From contig JAMPFC010000022.1 of assembly GCA_023664685.1 (NCBI GenBank), positions 1-35,100 on the forward strand: 35,100 bases of DNA, read 5' to 3'. Shown here in pieces: positions 15,995 to 24,085 of this stretch. Both the position numbers and the translations under genes were made by a program. Below the pieces are notes generated by a model. That model made no database searches. It was not told the origin of the DNA and saw nothing but the letters and a program-made list of their open reading frames with translations. This stretch comes from Roseburia sp. (GTDB taxonomy: Bacteria; Bacillota; Clostridia; Lachnospirales; Lachnospiraceae). Each line of letters begins with the position of its first letter. Position 1 is the first letter of the stretch.

Positions 15995-16048
15995 GATTGA
16001 CTTTAGTATACCGCCACTTTCATTCAAAGTCAATCATTTTCGTTCAAA
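15995..16048 (-). promoter_or_regulatory. fru operon promoter with FruR-type operator repeats
   Basis: The promoter is TTGACT (16028-16033, minus strand), a 17-bp spacer and TATACT (16005-16010). Two 14-bp direct repeats, CACTTTCATTCAAA (16015-16028) and CATTTTCGTTCAAA (16035-16048), lie exactly 20 bp apart over the -35. A perfect inverted repeat GATTGACTTT/AAAGTCAATC (15995-16004 and 16026-16035) brackets the promoter. Direct repeats two helical turns apart are usual for DeoR-type repressors; assignment to the adjacent FruR is inference. Confidence 0.7.
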
Positions 16049-16299
16049 ATCTTCCACAAATCTCCTTTTCTCTTTTTGTATAATATGCACAATTCCTCTC
16101 GTTCTACCCTCGTTAAGCAAAGTAATTCTGCCCCATTTCTTTTTGTTTGACAGATTGTGACCGATATCGCCACATCCCCCACACCCCTCATCATTTCTAA
16201 TAGTTCCCCCGCCGCCCTCACTTTTTTACCGTTCCAACCTCCTCTCGCATACATAAATACACAGGGGATTTGATTCTAAGAAAATCAGAAAATCCGTTA

Positions 16300-16438
16300 A
16301 AAAAATAACACGGTGAACAGCCTTATGCACAATGAAGCTGAGACTCAGAGAATCGTGGAAGCCCTTGCTGAACACGATTCTCACGATTGAGGCTCAGCGG
16401 AATGTTTCGTGCATCCGCTGTTCACCGTATTATTTTTT
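16300..16438. repeat. 139-nt imperfect palindrome (large hairpin) behind the chemoreceptor gene
   Basis: The outer arms of 22 bp differ at one place (AAAAAATAACACGGTGAACA with the following GC, 16300-16321, against 16417-16438). Inner pairings ATGCAC/GTGCAT, GCTGAG/CTCAGC, CTCA/TGAG and GAATCGTG/CACGATTC follow, with a loop near 16355-16370. It begins 20 bp after the chemoreceptor stop; its A/T ends would make it a terminator in either direction. Its size and regularity also fit a MITE-like palindromic unit. From 16049 to 16299 I see no gene or other structure. Confidence 0.7.
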
Positions 16439-16457
16439 GTGGATTTCTTATCTCTTA

Positions 16458-18458
16458 TTATACCTTAAAGGAAGCCACTGTTTCATTCAAAAGCCCGCTC
16501 AACCGCGACAATTCCTCCATCTTTGTAAGGACAGCATTGGAGTTCTCATTGGAATTTTGAGCCGACTGTTCCATCCCTTGCATATACTCGGTAATCTCTC
16601 CGACTAGTTCCGTGATCGACCGGATCGATTCATTGATTCCCTCCATGCTGGCGCTCATCTGACCGGACGCAGCTCCAAGATCCGTTGAAATCCCGCTGTA
16701 GAAGGCCGCATCCTGCTTATACATCCCGGCAAGCTCCGTCATTCCCTTATAATCCTTCATTACTTTTCCATTCATGAACTTCAACAGTTTCGCCGAGCTT
16801 TCCGACAGAACCGATACATTTTTGACGACGTCCTCTGTCACCTGACGAATCTTATCGACTGCCACTCTCGAGTTATCCGCAAGATCACGGATCTCATTTG
16901 CCACAACCGAAAAGCCTTTGCCCGCCTCTCCCGCTCTCGCCGCCTCGATCGAAGCATTCAGTGCCAGAAGATTTGTCTGCGAGCTGATCGACAGGATTTC
17001 CTCAGTCAGCGTATCGATATCTTTTACTCTCTGGCTGTCTGAAATCGCCTTTTCCAGTTCTCCCTTTGTCTCCTCATAGAGAGCAACTGCCTCTCTGCCG
17101 GATTTTTCTGATTCCTCATGCTGCTTTCCGGCTCGTTCCATAATGCCGCCGGACTGCTCGGCAGCCTCTCCGGCTTTCTTTGCCACGTCATTTACGAGGA
17201 CGCCAAGCTCCTGTCCCGTATTTTTTATGCTCTCCGCCAGTTCTTTTGCCTCCGTTGTCTGTTCCATTACCTGAACAACCGACTCAAGTATATCGGAAAT
17301 CCCTTGCGTCAGCACCGTCATCTCGGAAGAGGTTCCCTCTGCGATCGTGCCAATCTCCTCTGCCTCTTCTTTTGTATTTAAAATGATACCCCGAATCTGC
17401 TGTTTTACCTCGGCTGTCGCTGTCCGGATCTGCTCGGTCTCATTTTTATATTCTTTCGGAATCGCCTTCTCGCTGACCGTATTTTCTGAAAAATCACCGG
17501 AGGCAAACTGCTTGAGCATCTGTACCGGCGCCAGTGTCTTTCCGATCAGGCCCGCCATAAAAACCGTTACAAGCGCGATGATCACAAGTGCGATCACTAC
17601 TGCTACTACGATCATTGTCGTAAGCGAATTTATGACATTGGCAGTCGGCACGACAACGCCCAGACGCCAGTTGCTTCCGTCGATAACAGAAGCGGCAAAA
17701 TAACACTCACTGCCATCATAATCCTCCTGCTTTGCCACGTCGGTATCCGAACCGTCCATAAGACCGGAAAGTCCCGGCATAATGTCCGTAACCAGTACCG
17801 CAGTATCCTCCGTCGGCTCATATTCTTTATTTTTGTGCGCCACGTACTGTCCGCTGCTGTCGGCTAGAAATCCATAGACGCCATCTGCAAAATTGATGCT
17901 TCCGGTCAGGTCGGTTACTGTCCCAAGCGTCACGTCCAGACCGATCACCGCTTCCAATTCGTCATTTATGTAAACCGGCGCCGCGATCGTCGTACACATC
18001 TGGTTCGTCAGCACATCCCAATAAGGATCTGTCACGATCACCGCCTTTTCCTCTGCGGCCTGTTGATACCAGCCCCGCTGTACCGGATCATATCCATCCG
18101 GTATCTCCGCCTCCCGGTTGGACTGGATAAACTTACTGTCTTTTGTTCCACAGTAGAGATTCAAAAGCTCCTCCCTGCCCTCTGCATAGGTGTCAAGCAC
18201 GGACTGGATAAATTCCTCTCCGGTCTGTCCGGCTGCTTCGATACTGTTTGCTGTCCCACTAGCTAGCATTTTCTCATTTTCGATCCACGTATTGATCTGC
18301 TCGGCATACTTATCTGCATTGAGCTGCAGGGCGTCCGTCTGGTTCCGGATCAAGTTTCTCCCCGCCACGATAACGATCCCGGCTGTCGTCAGTATGATAC
18401 TTACCACAACGATACAAATAACACTGAGTGTCAGTTTTCCTTTAATTGTTCTTCCCAT
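16458..18458 (-). CDS. Methyl-accepting chemotaxis protein with extracellular Cache domain
   Basis: A 666-aa receptor. TM1 is at about residues 8-32, then comes a dCache-type sensing domain to about 275 (it includes [20 protein letters not shown] and [10 protein letters not shown]), TM2 at about 283-308, a HAMP-like stretch, and a long coiled coil with the MCP signalling tip [20 protein letters not shown] followed by [15 protein letters not shown]. Cache domains of this kind bind amino acids or organic acids. AGGAGG lies 5 nt before the ATG, overlapping the end of the LytTR gene, so it forms one unit with the two-component genes. No cheA or cheW is in the window. It ends next to the large hairpin. 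Confidence 0.93.
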   Translation of the reverse strand: MGRTIKGKLTLSVICIVVVSIILTTAGIVIVAGRNLIRNQTDALQLNADKYAEQINTWIENEKMLASGTANSIEAAGQTGEEFIQSVLDTYAEGREELLNLYCGTKDSKFIQSNREAEIPDGYDPVQRGWYQQAAEEKAVIVTDPYWDVLTNQMCTTIAAPVYINDELEAVIGLDVTLGTVTDLTGSINFADGVYGFLADSSGQYVAHKNKEYEPTEDTAVLVTDIMPGLSGLMDGSDTDVAKQEDYDGSECYFAASVIDGSNWRLGVVVPTANVINSLTTMIVVAVVIALVIIALVTVFMAGLIGKTLAPVQMLKQFASGDFSENTVSEKAIPKEYKNETEQIRTATAEVKQQIRGIILNTKEEAEEIGTIAEGTSSEMTVLTQGISDILESVVQVMEQTTEAKELAESIKNTGQELGVLVNDVAKKAGEAAEQSGGIMERAGKQHEESEKSGREAVALYEETKGELEKAISDSQRVKDIDTLTEEILSISSQTNLLALNASIEAARAGEAGKGFSVVANEIRDLADNSRVAVDKIRQVTEDVVKNVSVLSESSAKLLKFMNGKVMKDYKGMTELAGMYKQDAAFYSGISTDLGAASGQMSASMEGINESIRSITELVGEITEYMQGMEQSAQNSNENSNAVLTKMEELSRLSGLLNETVASFKV

Positions 18459-18468
18459 GATGTCCTCC

Positions 18469-19197
18469 TTAATTTTCCTCGCAATAATAGTGGAAGTACT
18501 GCTCCTTTAAAACCTTATAAGTGCCTCTCGGCAAATGAATCTTTTTTCCATTGTTCAGACAGATTTCCTGTGCATTCATACTGTCTACACATTCGAGATT
18601 TACGATATAGGCGACGCCGACCCTCACAAACTCTTTATATGCAGAAAGCCTCTCGCCGACCTCTGCCATCGTAGTCCGAAGCATACACTGGCTGCCATCT
18701 GCCAGATACATACACTGTGTTTTTCCCTGCGCCTCACAGTATATGATATCATTTAGTGCCACCCGCTGAACTCGGCCCTGTATCCGCAGGAGAAGATATC
18801 GTCTCTTTTCCTCCATGATCTCAGACAAATAGCGGTCTAAGAGCGGAAATAAAATTTCCTCCGACACCGGCTTTACAAGATACTGCACCGCATCCACGCC
18901 AAAGGCATCAAGCGCATGCTCTCTCGAACTCGTAAGAAAGAGGATTTTCCCCGTATTCCCCATATCCCGCAGTTCCCTTGCGGCCTCGATCCCGGTCTTT
19001 TCCGCCATATAAATATCCAGTACGACCAGTTCCGGCATATACTCGTTTTCCCTCACCATATAAAGCAGCTCATCCGCATCTTCAAAACATTTTACGGTGA
19101 ACTCCATCTCCGGACGCCTGTCCCGGTAAGCGGCAAACATCTGCTCCGTTTTCTTTAATTCTGCTTCCTCGTCATCACAGAGTGCGATCAGAACCAT
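18469..19197 (-). CDS. LytTR-family response regulator
   Basis: A 242-aa AgrA/LytR-type regulator. The receiver has acidic Asp8-Asp9, phospho-acceptor Asp61 in LVVLDIYM and Lys109 in YLVKP. The LytTR DNA-binding domain spans about residues 140-240 ([45 protein letters not shown]). The ATG at 19197 is chosen because GGGGG precedes it by 8 nt; the longer frame to 19245 would overlap the kinase gene. It lies 13 nt after the kinase and 10 nt before the chemoreceptor gene. The direct repeats at 20653-20672 are a plausible binding site. Confidence 0.93.
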   Translation of the reverse strand: MVLIALCDDEEAELKKTEQMFAAYRDRRPEMEFTVKCFEDADELLYMVRENEYMPELVVLDIYMAEKTGIEAARELRDMGNTGKILFLTSSREHALDAFGVDAVQYLVKPVSEEILFPLLDRYLSEIMEEKRRYLLLRIQGRVQRVALNDIIYCEAQGKTQCMYLADGSQCMLRTTMAEVGERLSAYKEFVRVGVAYIVNLECVDSMNAQEICLNNGKKIHLPRGTYKVLKEQYFHYYCEEN

Positions 19198-19210
19198 AAC
19201 TCTTTCCCCC

Positions 19211-20554
19211 TTACTCCGGCTTCCCGTTTTTATACAGCTCTGCATTGATCGAAGGAATATTCATGATCAGACGGAACACAAATACGCCGTCGTCATTCTT
19301 AAAATCATACTCCCCATCAAAATTATCTGCGGTCTTGATAATGCTTGACACGCCGATTCCGCCTGTCGCCTCCGGGTCTGGCTGTCCATATTTTAACTGT
19401 GTCTCCTTTTTGCATGTATTGCTGCAAAAGATCACCAGTTTATTCTTTTTTGTTTTGACCATAAGATGGATCGAACATGCCCGCTCAGGCGACTGCTTCT
19501 GAACCTCCATACAGCCATAGATTGCATTTTCATATGCATTTGCCAGTATCGTCACCAAATCGATGCTCGGTATTGCAAGGCTCTTTCCAAGTTCTACATC
19601 CAATGTGACCTTGATCTGCTCTTTTCTGGCTTTTCTCGTATACGCCGAGAGGATATTATTGACTGCTGTGTTGGCGCATATCGTCTCTATGACTGTTTCG
19701 TCCGTTTCTTTTTTATATTCTTCAAGATACTGCAAAAGCTCTTCATTCTGCCCTCTCCTCGCATACTCTGCGATCACCGCATTATGATGTCTCGCATCGT
19801 GGCGGATCCTGCGTCCGGATTCCACAGATTCTTCCAAAAGCTCCATATTTCGCTCGAGAAGCCTGTGGTTCATCTGCAATAACTGGTTCTCCTTCTGACG
19901 CTCCTTTTCCTTTCCGATATGCAGATAAAGACGGTAGATCAAAACCTGAAGGACGCCTGTCAGGAAAAAGTTCATAATGATCTGGAACAGACGGTAGGGA
20001 GTCTGGTCTTTTATGCTGGGATTCAAAATAAAGCCGATGCCAAAGAGGATACTGAGGATCATGATGGCAGCACTGAAACGATCCAGTTCATTTTCCACAT
20101 AAAGGCTGAACCCCCGGATCGAGTCCTTGATCTTTGTCTCGATAAAAACTACCATAAGAATAATAAGCACGATCCGCGTAATAATATCCGCCCACACATT
20201 CCGGTCAAAGAAAATGATGGAAACTTCAATGCCGCTGATCAAAAATACCGCCAACAGATAAAATACGAGCGCCAGTTTGTACACAAGAAGAAAAATCGGA
20301 TCCCGGCTCATACAGGCCGAAAAAACACAAAAACTGATGTATAATACAAACGCCACCATCTTGGCACAGCTCTGCCAGTCGATCACATACCAGATGCAGG
20401 CGCCCGCAGTCACAACGGTACAAAAAACCGCATATGCCGCAATCATCTTTTTCCGTTCAAACCGGAACTCACTCAGCAGGGAAAATAACAGGATCGTCCC
20501 GATCAGACTTACCACAAACCGTATGAGTGCTATATAGACAGAACCACCTAACAT
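19211..20554 (-). CDS. AgrC-like sensor histidine kinase (GHKL type)
   Basis: A 447-aa kinase with six or seven TM helices in the first 210 residues, a coiled linker, His252 in GRRIRHDARHHNAV (the AgrC/DcuS-like H-box), an N-box NAYENAIYG and a G-box GGIGVSSIIK. Such kinases work with LytTR regulators, often in peptide quorum sensing. No agrB or agrD peptide gene is present, so the signal could come from elsewhere. The ATG at 20554 has GAGGG very close to it and AAAGG about 11 nt upstream. It is the first gene of the kinase-regulator-chemoreceptor operon. Confidence 0.92.
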   Translation of the reverse strand: MLGGSVYIALIRFVVSLIGTILLFSLLSEFRFERKKMIAAYAVFCTVVTAGACIWYVIDWQSCAKMVAFVLYISFCVFSACMSRDPIFLLVYKLALVFYLLAVFLISGIEVSIIFFDRNVWADIITRIVLIILMVVFIETKIKDSIRGFSLYVENELDRFSAAIMILSILFGIGFILNPSIKDQTPYRLFQIIMNFFLTGVLQVLIYRLYLHIGKEKERQKENQLLQMNHRLLERNMELLEESVESGRRIRHDARHHNAVIAEYARRGQNEELLQYLEEYKKETDETVIETICANTAVNNILSAYTRKARKEQIKVTLDVELGKSLAIPSIDLVTILANAYENAIYGCMEVQKQSPERACSIHLMVKTKKNKLVIFCSNTCKKETQLKYGQPDPEATGGIGVSSIIKTADNFDGEYDFKNDDGVFVFRLIMNIPSINAELYKNGKPE

Positions 20555-20625
20555 TCCCTCACAACCTTTTCTTTCCTAATTTTGCATATAGAGCAACTTG
20601 TATGGCTCAGCTTCGCTGAAACATT

Positions 20626-20657
20626 ATTGTAACATATTTTTTTCCAAAAAAGTACAA
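20626..20657 (-). promoter_or_regulatory. Probable activator-dependent promoter of the two-component operon
   Basis: TGTTACAAT gives an extended -10 (TACAAT, 20626-20631). The only -35-like hexamer, TTGTAC (20652-20657), is 20 bp away, which is the over-long spacing seen at agr-type promoters that need a LytTR protein. A TCAGC-TTC-GCTGA hairpin (20607-20619) lies in the leader. Confidence 0.4.
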
Positions 20658-20672
20658 TTTGGTACAGTTCGC
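20653..20672. promoter_or_regulatory. Direct repeats resembling LytTR half-sites
   Basis: TACAATTTGG and TACAGTTCGC are adjacent 10-bp direct repeats in the divergent region. They resemble the ACAGTT-type half-sites of AgrA-like regulators, though those are normally about 21 bp apart. They lie between the leftward two-component promoter and the rightward fucosidase promoter, so one regulator could act on both. Confidence 0.35.
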
Positions 20673-20683
20673 ACTTTTTTCGG

Positions 20684-20689
20684 TATACT
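20684..20689 (+). promoter_or_regulatory. -10 element of the GH95 gene
   Basis: TATACT lies 118 bp before the GH95 start and downstream of the direct repeats. No good -35 exists (GGTACA at 17 bp), so the promoter probably needs an activator. Confidence 0.45.
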
Positions 20690-20807
20690 TTGCTGTTTTT
20701 CCATTCAGATACGGATTTATCTATACAATTTCCCGTGTTTATGCTACATTATACTATAGAAGAAAAGAGATTTCAATCAAACACCCCGCAGCAAAGGAGA
20801 TTCTGTG

Positions 20808-23063
20808 ATGAGTCAACTATTTTACACGGCGCCCTCCGGGCAGGACTGGAACAAAGCCCTCCCGGTCGGGAACGGAAAGCTCGGCGCTATGATCTACGGA
20901 GAGCGAGGCAGCGAGCATTTCCAGTTAAATGAAGATTCTGTCTGGTTTGGACGCAGGCGCGACCGCAACAACCCGGATGCCCTCGCAAATCTGAAAAAAA
21001 TACAAGAACAGATCTTAAGCGGAAAAATACCGGAAGCTGAGGAATTATGCAAATACGCCCTCGCCGGTACTCCGCAGAGCCAGCATTCCTACCAGACACT
21101 TGGAGACGTCTGGTTTGACTACTGCGGCGCCCTGAAAGAAAACAGGGATTTTAAGCGCATTCTTGATCTTGATACAGCGATCCACATAAGCAGCATCACC
21201 GACTCTTCTACAAATGTAGTCTATCAAACCGAAACATTTGTCAGTCAGCATTATAACTGTATTATTGCGCAGTTTACCGCCTCGGAGCCGGGGCGTCTGG
21301 ATCTTGCCGCCTCACTGCAGCGGGATTGTTTTTATGAAAAGACCGAACATACCACGGATACTCTGTACATCACCGGCGATCCCGGCGGAAATGGAATGGA
21401 GTTTTGTTGCGGCATGCGTTTTATAGCGGATGGTGGCAGCGTGCAGGGCATCGGGGAACATCTGGCAGCAAAGGGCGCCAAAAAAGTGACAGTTTTTATC
21501 ACTGCCCTCACCAAATACCGCTCAGAAAACCCTCGTGCCGAGGTGGAGAAACTTCTTGACCATGCCTGTGCTGTCCGCTACGAGGAACTAAAAACTGATC
21601 ACATCAAAGAATACCAGTCTTATTTTAACCGGATGCGTCTTTGTTTGGAGTATGATACGGAACTGGAACAGCTTCCGACCGACGAACGTCTGGCACGCAT
21701 TGATGAGGCGCACCCCGACAATGGCTTGATCAATACCTACATGGATTTTGGCCGCTATCTGCTCATCTGCTCAAGCCGGGGAGACTGCCTGCCCGCAAAC
21801 CTGCAGGGCATCTGGAACCGGGAGTATAACCCGCCTTGGCAGAGCAAATACACGATCAACATCAATACGGAAATGAACTACTGGCCCGCAGGGATCTGCA
21901 ATCTCTCCGACTGTCAGCTTCCGCTCTTTGAACATATTCTCCGCATGCTGCCAAATGGTCAGGAGACCGCGCGGAAAATGTATGGCTGTCAGGGATTTGT
22001 CGCACACCACAACACCGACCTGTGGGGAGATACCGCACCACAGGATATTTATATCCCCGCTACATTCTGGGTTATGGGCGCCGCTTGGCTCTGCACTCAT
22101 ATATGGAACCACTACCTGTATACGCAGGACAAAATTTTCCTGAAAAAAATGTATCCCGCCCTCAAAGAGTCAGTACGCTTTTTCCTTGATTTTCTGATCG
22201 AAGTCGATGGCTGTTATGTCACCTGTCCATCTGTCTCACCGGAAAATACATATATTATGGAGGACGGAACGAGAGGATGTCTCACATATGGGTGTACGAT
22301 GGATAATGAAATCCTCCACGAGCTGTTTGCCCATTTTCAAAAAGCCGCAGATGTTTTACAGGAGGAAGACCGGGAATTTGTCAAAACAGTAAAAGAATAC
22401 GAAAAAAAGATCGCTCCGATCCGGATCGGCCGGCACGGACAGATCATGGAATGGCAGAATGATTATGAAGAAGCCGAGCCGGGACACCGCCATATCTCGC
22501 ATCTCTGGGCATTACATCCGGCGCATCAGATCACAAAAGACGGAACTCCCGAACTCTGTCATGCCGCCGAGATCACGTTGCAGCGGAGACTGGCAAATGG
22601 CGGCGGACATACCGGGTGGAGCCGCGCTTGGATCATGAACATGTATGCCAGACTGTGGCAGGGCGAAAAGGTATACGAAAATCTACTGCAATTATTCCGT
22701 CACTCCACACAGCCAAATCTTCTGGATACGCACCCGCCATTCCAGATCGATGGCAATCTTGGCTCGATCGCTGCGATCGCCGAATCACTTCTCCAATCCA
22801 CGGAAGAGAGGACAGTCCTTCTTCCTGCCCTTCCCGATGCGTGGAAAACCGGTACGGTAACAGGTCTGTGCGGCGTCGGCGGCATCCTTTATGATCTGGC
22901 ATGGAAAGACGGGGCGCTAACAACCGCCACTTTACACGCCAGATGTGATGCGGCTGTCCGGCTCTGTTATGGGAGCCTAGAGAAAGAGGTTGAGTTAAAG
23001 AGGGGGGAACAGCTCTCGATTCAATATGCTATGTATAGAAAAAAGGGAAAGCCAGAAAAGTAA
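20808..23063 (+). CDS. GH95 family alpha-L-fucosidase (or alpha-L-galactosidase)
   Basis: A 751-aa glycoside hydrolase of family GH95. The N-terminal beta domain begins ALPVGNGKLGAMIYG and QLNEDSVWFG, both family hallmarks. The (alpha/alpha)6 barrel carries NLQGIWNREYNPPW, NINTEMNYWPA near residue 350, CTMDNEILHELF and QIDGNLGSIAAI near residue 645, where the catalytic Asn/Asp/Glu residues of the family lie. GH95 enzymes release alpha-1,2-fucose from host glycans, or L-galactose from plant glycans. There is no signal peptide, so it acts in the cytoplasm on imported oligosaccharides. AAAGGAG lies 8 nt before the ATG at 20808. It is divergent from the two-component operon. Confidence 0.95.
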   Translation: MSQLFYTAPSGQDWNKALPVGNGKLGAMIYGERGSEHFQLNEDSVWFGRRRDRNNPDALANLKKIQEQILSGKIPEAEELCKYALAGTPQSQHSYQTLGDVWFDYCGALKENRDFKRILDLDTAIHISSITDSSTNVVYQTETFVSQHYNCIIAQFTASEPGRLDLAASLQRDCFYEKTEHTTDTLYITGDPGGNGMEFCCGMRFIADGGSVQGIGEHLAAKGAKKVTVFITALTKYRSENPRAEVEKLLDHACAVRYEELKTDHIKEYQSYFNRMRLCLEYDTELEQLPTDERLARIDEAHPDNGLINTYMDFGRYLLICSSRGDCLPANLQGIWNREYNPPWQSKYTININTEMNYWPAGICNLSDCQLPLFEHILRMLPNGQETARKMYGCQGFVAHHNTDLWGDTAPQDIYIPATFWVMGAAWLCTHIWNHYLYTQDKIFLKKMYPALKESVRFFLDFLIEVDGCYVTCPSVSPENTYIMEDGTRGCLTYGCTMDNEILHELFAHFQKAADVLQEEDREFVKTVKEYEKKIAPIRIGRHGQIMEWQNDYEEAEPGHRHISHLWALHPAHQITKDGTPELCHAAEITLQRRLANGGGHTGWSRAWIMNMYARLWQGEKVYENLLQLFRHSTQPNLLDTHPPFQIDGNLGSIAAIAESLLQSTEERTVLLPALPDAWKTGTVTGLCGVGGILYDLAWKDGALTTATLHARCDAAVRLCYGSLEKEVELKRGEQLSIQYAMYRKKGKPEK

Positions 23064-23073
23064 GGCTTTCCCT
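23038..23073 (-). terminator. Terminator of the GNAT/62-aa gene pair
   Basis: AGGGAAAGCC and GGCTTTCCCT pair around a 10-nt loop and, read leftwards, run into TTTTTT. The hairpin lies over the end of the GH95 gene, with the GH95 stop codon in its loop. Confidence 0.7.
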
Positions 23074-23171
23074 CTGCGTCCTTAACAGACTCTCTCATGT
23101 CTTTCTGTCTCATGGCATCTTCCCCATTATTTTCGATAAATTCGCTGCCTATGCTCACGATCAGACCCTCA

Positions 23172-23360
23172 CTAAATTGAAAATCTTTTTACTTCTTCCT
23201 GTGTAAGTTCAATCAATTTTTTACCACACTTCTTTGCATATCTTGATAATTCAAGCAAATTCACATGACAAGATGGTGCATTAACATATGGATTTGGTTG
23301 CTCATAATAGCTTGGAGCAATGGCTTCATTTTCTAAAAATCTAGGCTTCGTTCCATTCAT
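23172..23360 (-). CDS. Small protein (62 aa) paired with the GNAT-like protein
   Basis: I do not recognise a named family. The product is MNGTKPRFLENEAIAPSYYE, then QPNPYVNAPSCHVNLLELSR and a basic end with LTQEEVKRF. The ATG at 23360 is chosen because GGAGGTG lies 7 nt upstream, inside the preceding gene; the two genes overlap by 20 nt and are translated together. The overlap, the small size and the isolated two-gene unit recall toxin-antitoxin or protein-partner modules, but nothing in the sequence proves a function. Confidence 0.7.
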   Translation of the reverse strand: MNGTKPRFLENEAIAPSYYEQPNPYVNAPSCHVNLLELSRYAKKCGKKLIELTQEEVKRFSI

Positions 23361-23901
23361 AGTGATACACCTCCAATAATTTTTTTGCTTGTTCCTCATC
23401 AATGAAGAACTGGTACTGATGAAGCATTCCCAAATATTCCGCATGGAATACATCCATATAATGCTTTAATAATTCAGCATTAGCGGCAAATCCATGTACA
23501 GCTCCTTCATATCCCCATTTGATAGATTTATCAGCAGCTATGGCGAAAAGATGACCACCTACACCAACATATTTCTGACTGCCAAATTCATGCTTGTTGT
23601 TATAAGGAGCAGTACAAGCCCAATGAAGATACGCGGCATGGGAATCCTTGTCATTTCTTACACCCACCAAGCCTTGGATGGTGTTATCATCCTTTAGAGC
23701 AAGGGCATATACTTCAACATCTTTGGGTATCTCATTCCAGTTAATGTGCCAGCCATTGGTTTTTTGGAATTTTTTCAAGTAAGTACGGCTTTCGACTTTG
23801 AATACGACAGTTTCCTTGATATCGCCTGTTACCGTGTCTTTCAAACAGGGAACGATTTCATCTATCCAAATGTCGATACAGCCTTGTTCAATTCCTGTCA
23901 T
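23341..23901 (-). CDS. GNAT-like acetyltransferase domain protein (186 aa)
   Basis: A 186-aa single-domain protein. KYVGVGGHLFAIAADKSI fits the acetyl-CoA binding motif of GNAT enzymes (R/Q-x-x-G-x-G/A), preceded by beta strands EVYALALKDDNTIQGLVGVR and AAYLHWACTAP, and followed by GFAANAELLKHYMDVFHAEY, a typical fourth-helix region. The substrate is unknown. The ATG at 23901 has GGGGG 5 nt upstream, and two good promoters lie before it. It overlaps the 62-aa gene downstream. That it is GNAT-like is inferred from the motif and strand order; it could be a member that has lost catalysis. Confidence 0.75.
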   Translation of the reverse strand: MTGIEQGCIDIWIDEIVPCLKDTVTGDIKETVVFKVESRTYLKKFQKTNGWHINWNEIPKDVEVYALALKDDNTIQGLVGVRNDKDSHAAYLHWACTAPYNNKHEFGSQKYVGVGGHLFAIAADKSIKWGYEGAVHGFAANAELLKHYMDVFHAEYLGMLHQYQFFIDEEQAKKLLEVYHYEWNEA

Positions 23902-23918
23902 GTAATCCCCCTTTTTAT

Positions 23919-23947
23919 AGTATAAATCTCACTCCTCATGATCTCAA
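23919..23947 (-). promoter_or_regulatory. Proximal promoter of the GNAT/62-aa pair
   Basis: TTGAGA (23942-23947, minus strand), a 17-bp spacer and TATACT (23919-23924), 17 bp before the start codon. Confidence 0.65.
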
Positions 23948-24016
23948 TCACTATAGTAGTCCTTCCTACACCCTATCAGAATTAACAATGACCTTTTTCG
24001 AAACTCCCATACAGAT

Positions 24017-24045
24017 ATTGTACCATATCCTCCGGCAAATTACAA
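24017..24045 (-). promoter_or_regulatory. Distal promoter of the GNAT/62-aa pair
   Basis: TTGTAA (24040-24045, minus strand), a 17-bp spacer and TACAAT (24017-24022), downstream of the fbp stop. Confidence 0.5.
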
Positions 24046-24085
24046 CACGCCTTTTCTTCTTAGTGTATTTTTGAAAACTAGACTT

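Noticed and set aside
16030-16254. A 74-codon frame on the minus strand upstream of fruR
   Set aside because: No ribosome binding site, an unlikely amino-acid sequence, and its end lies in the fru operator; no promoter of its own.
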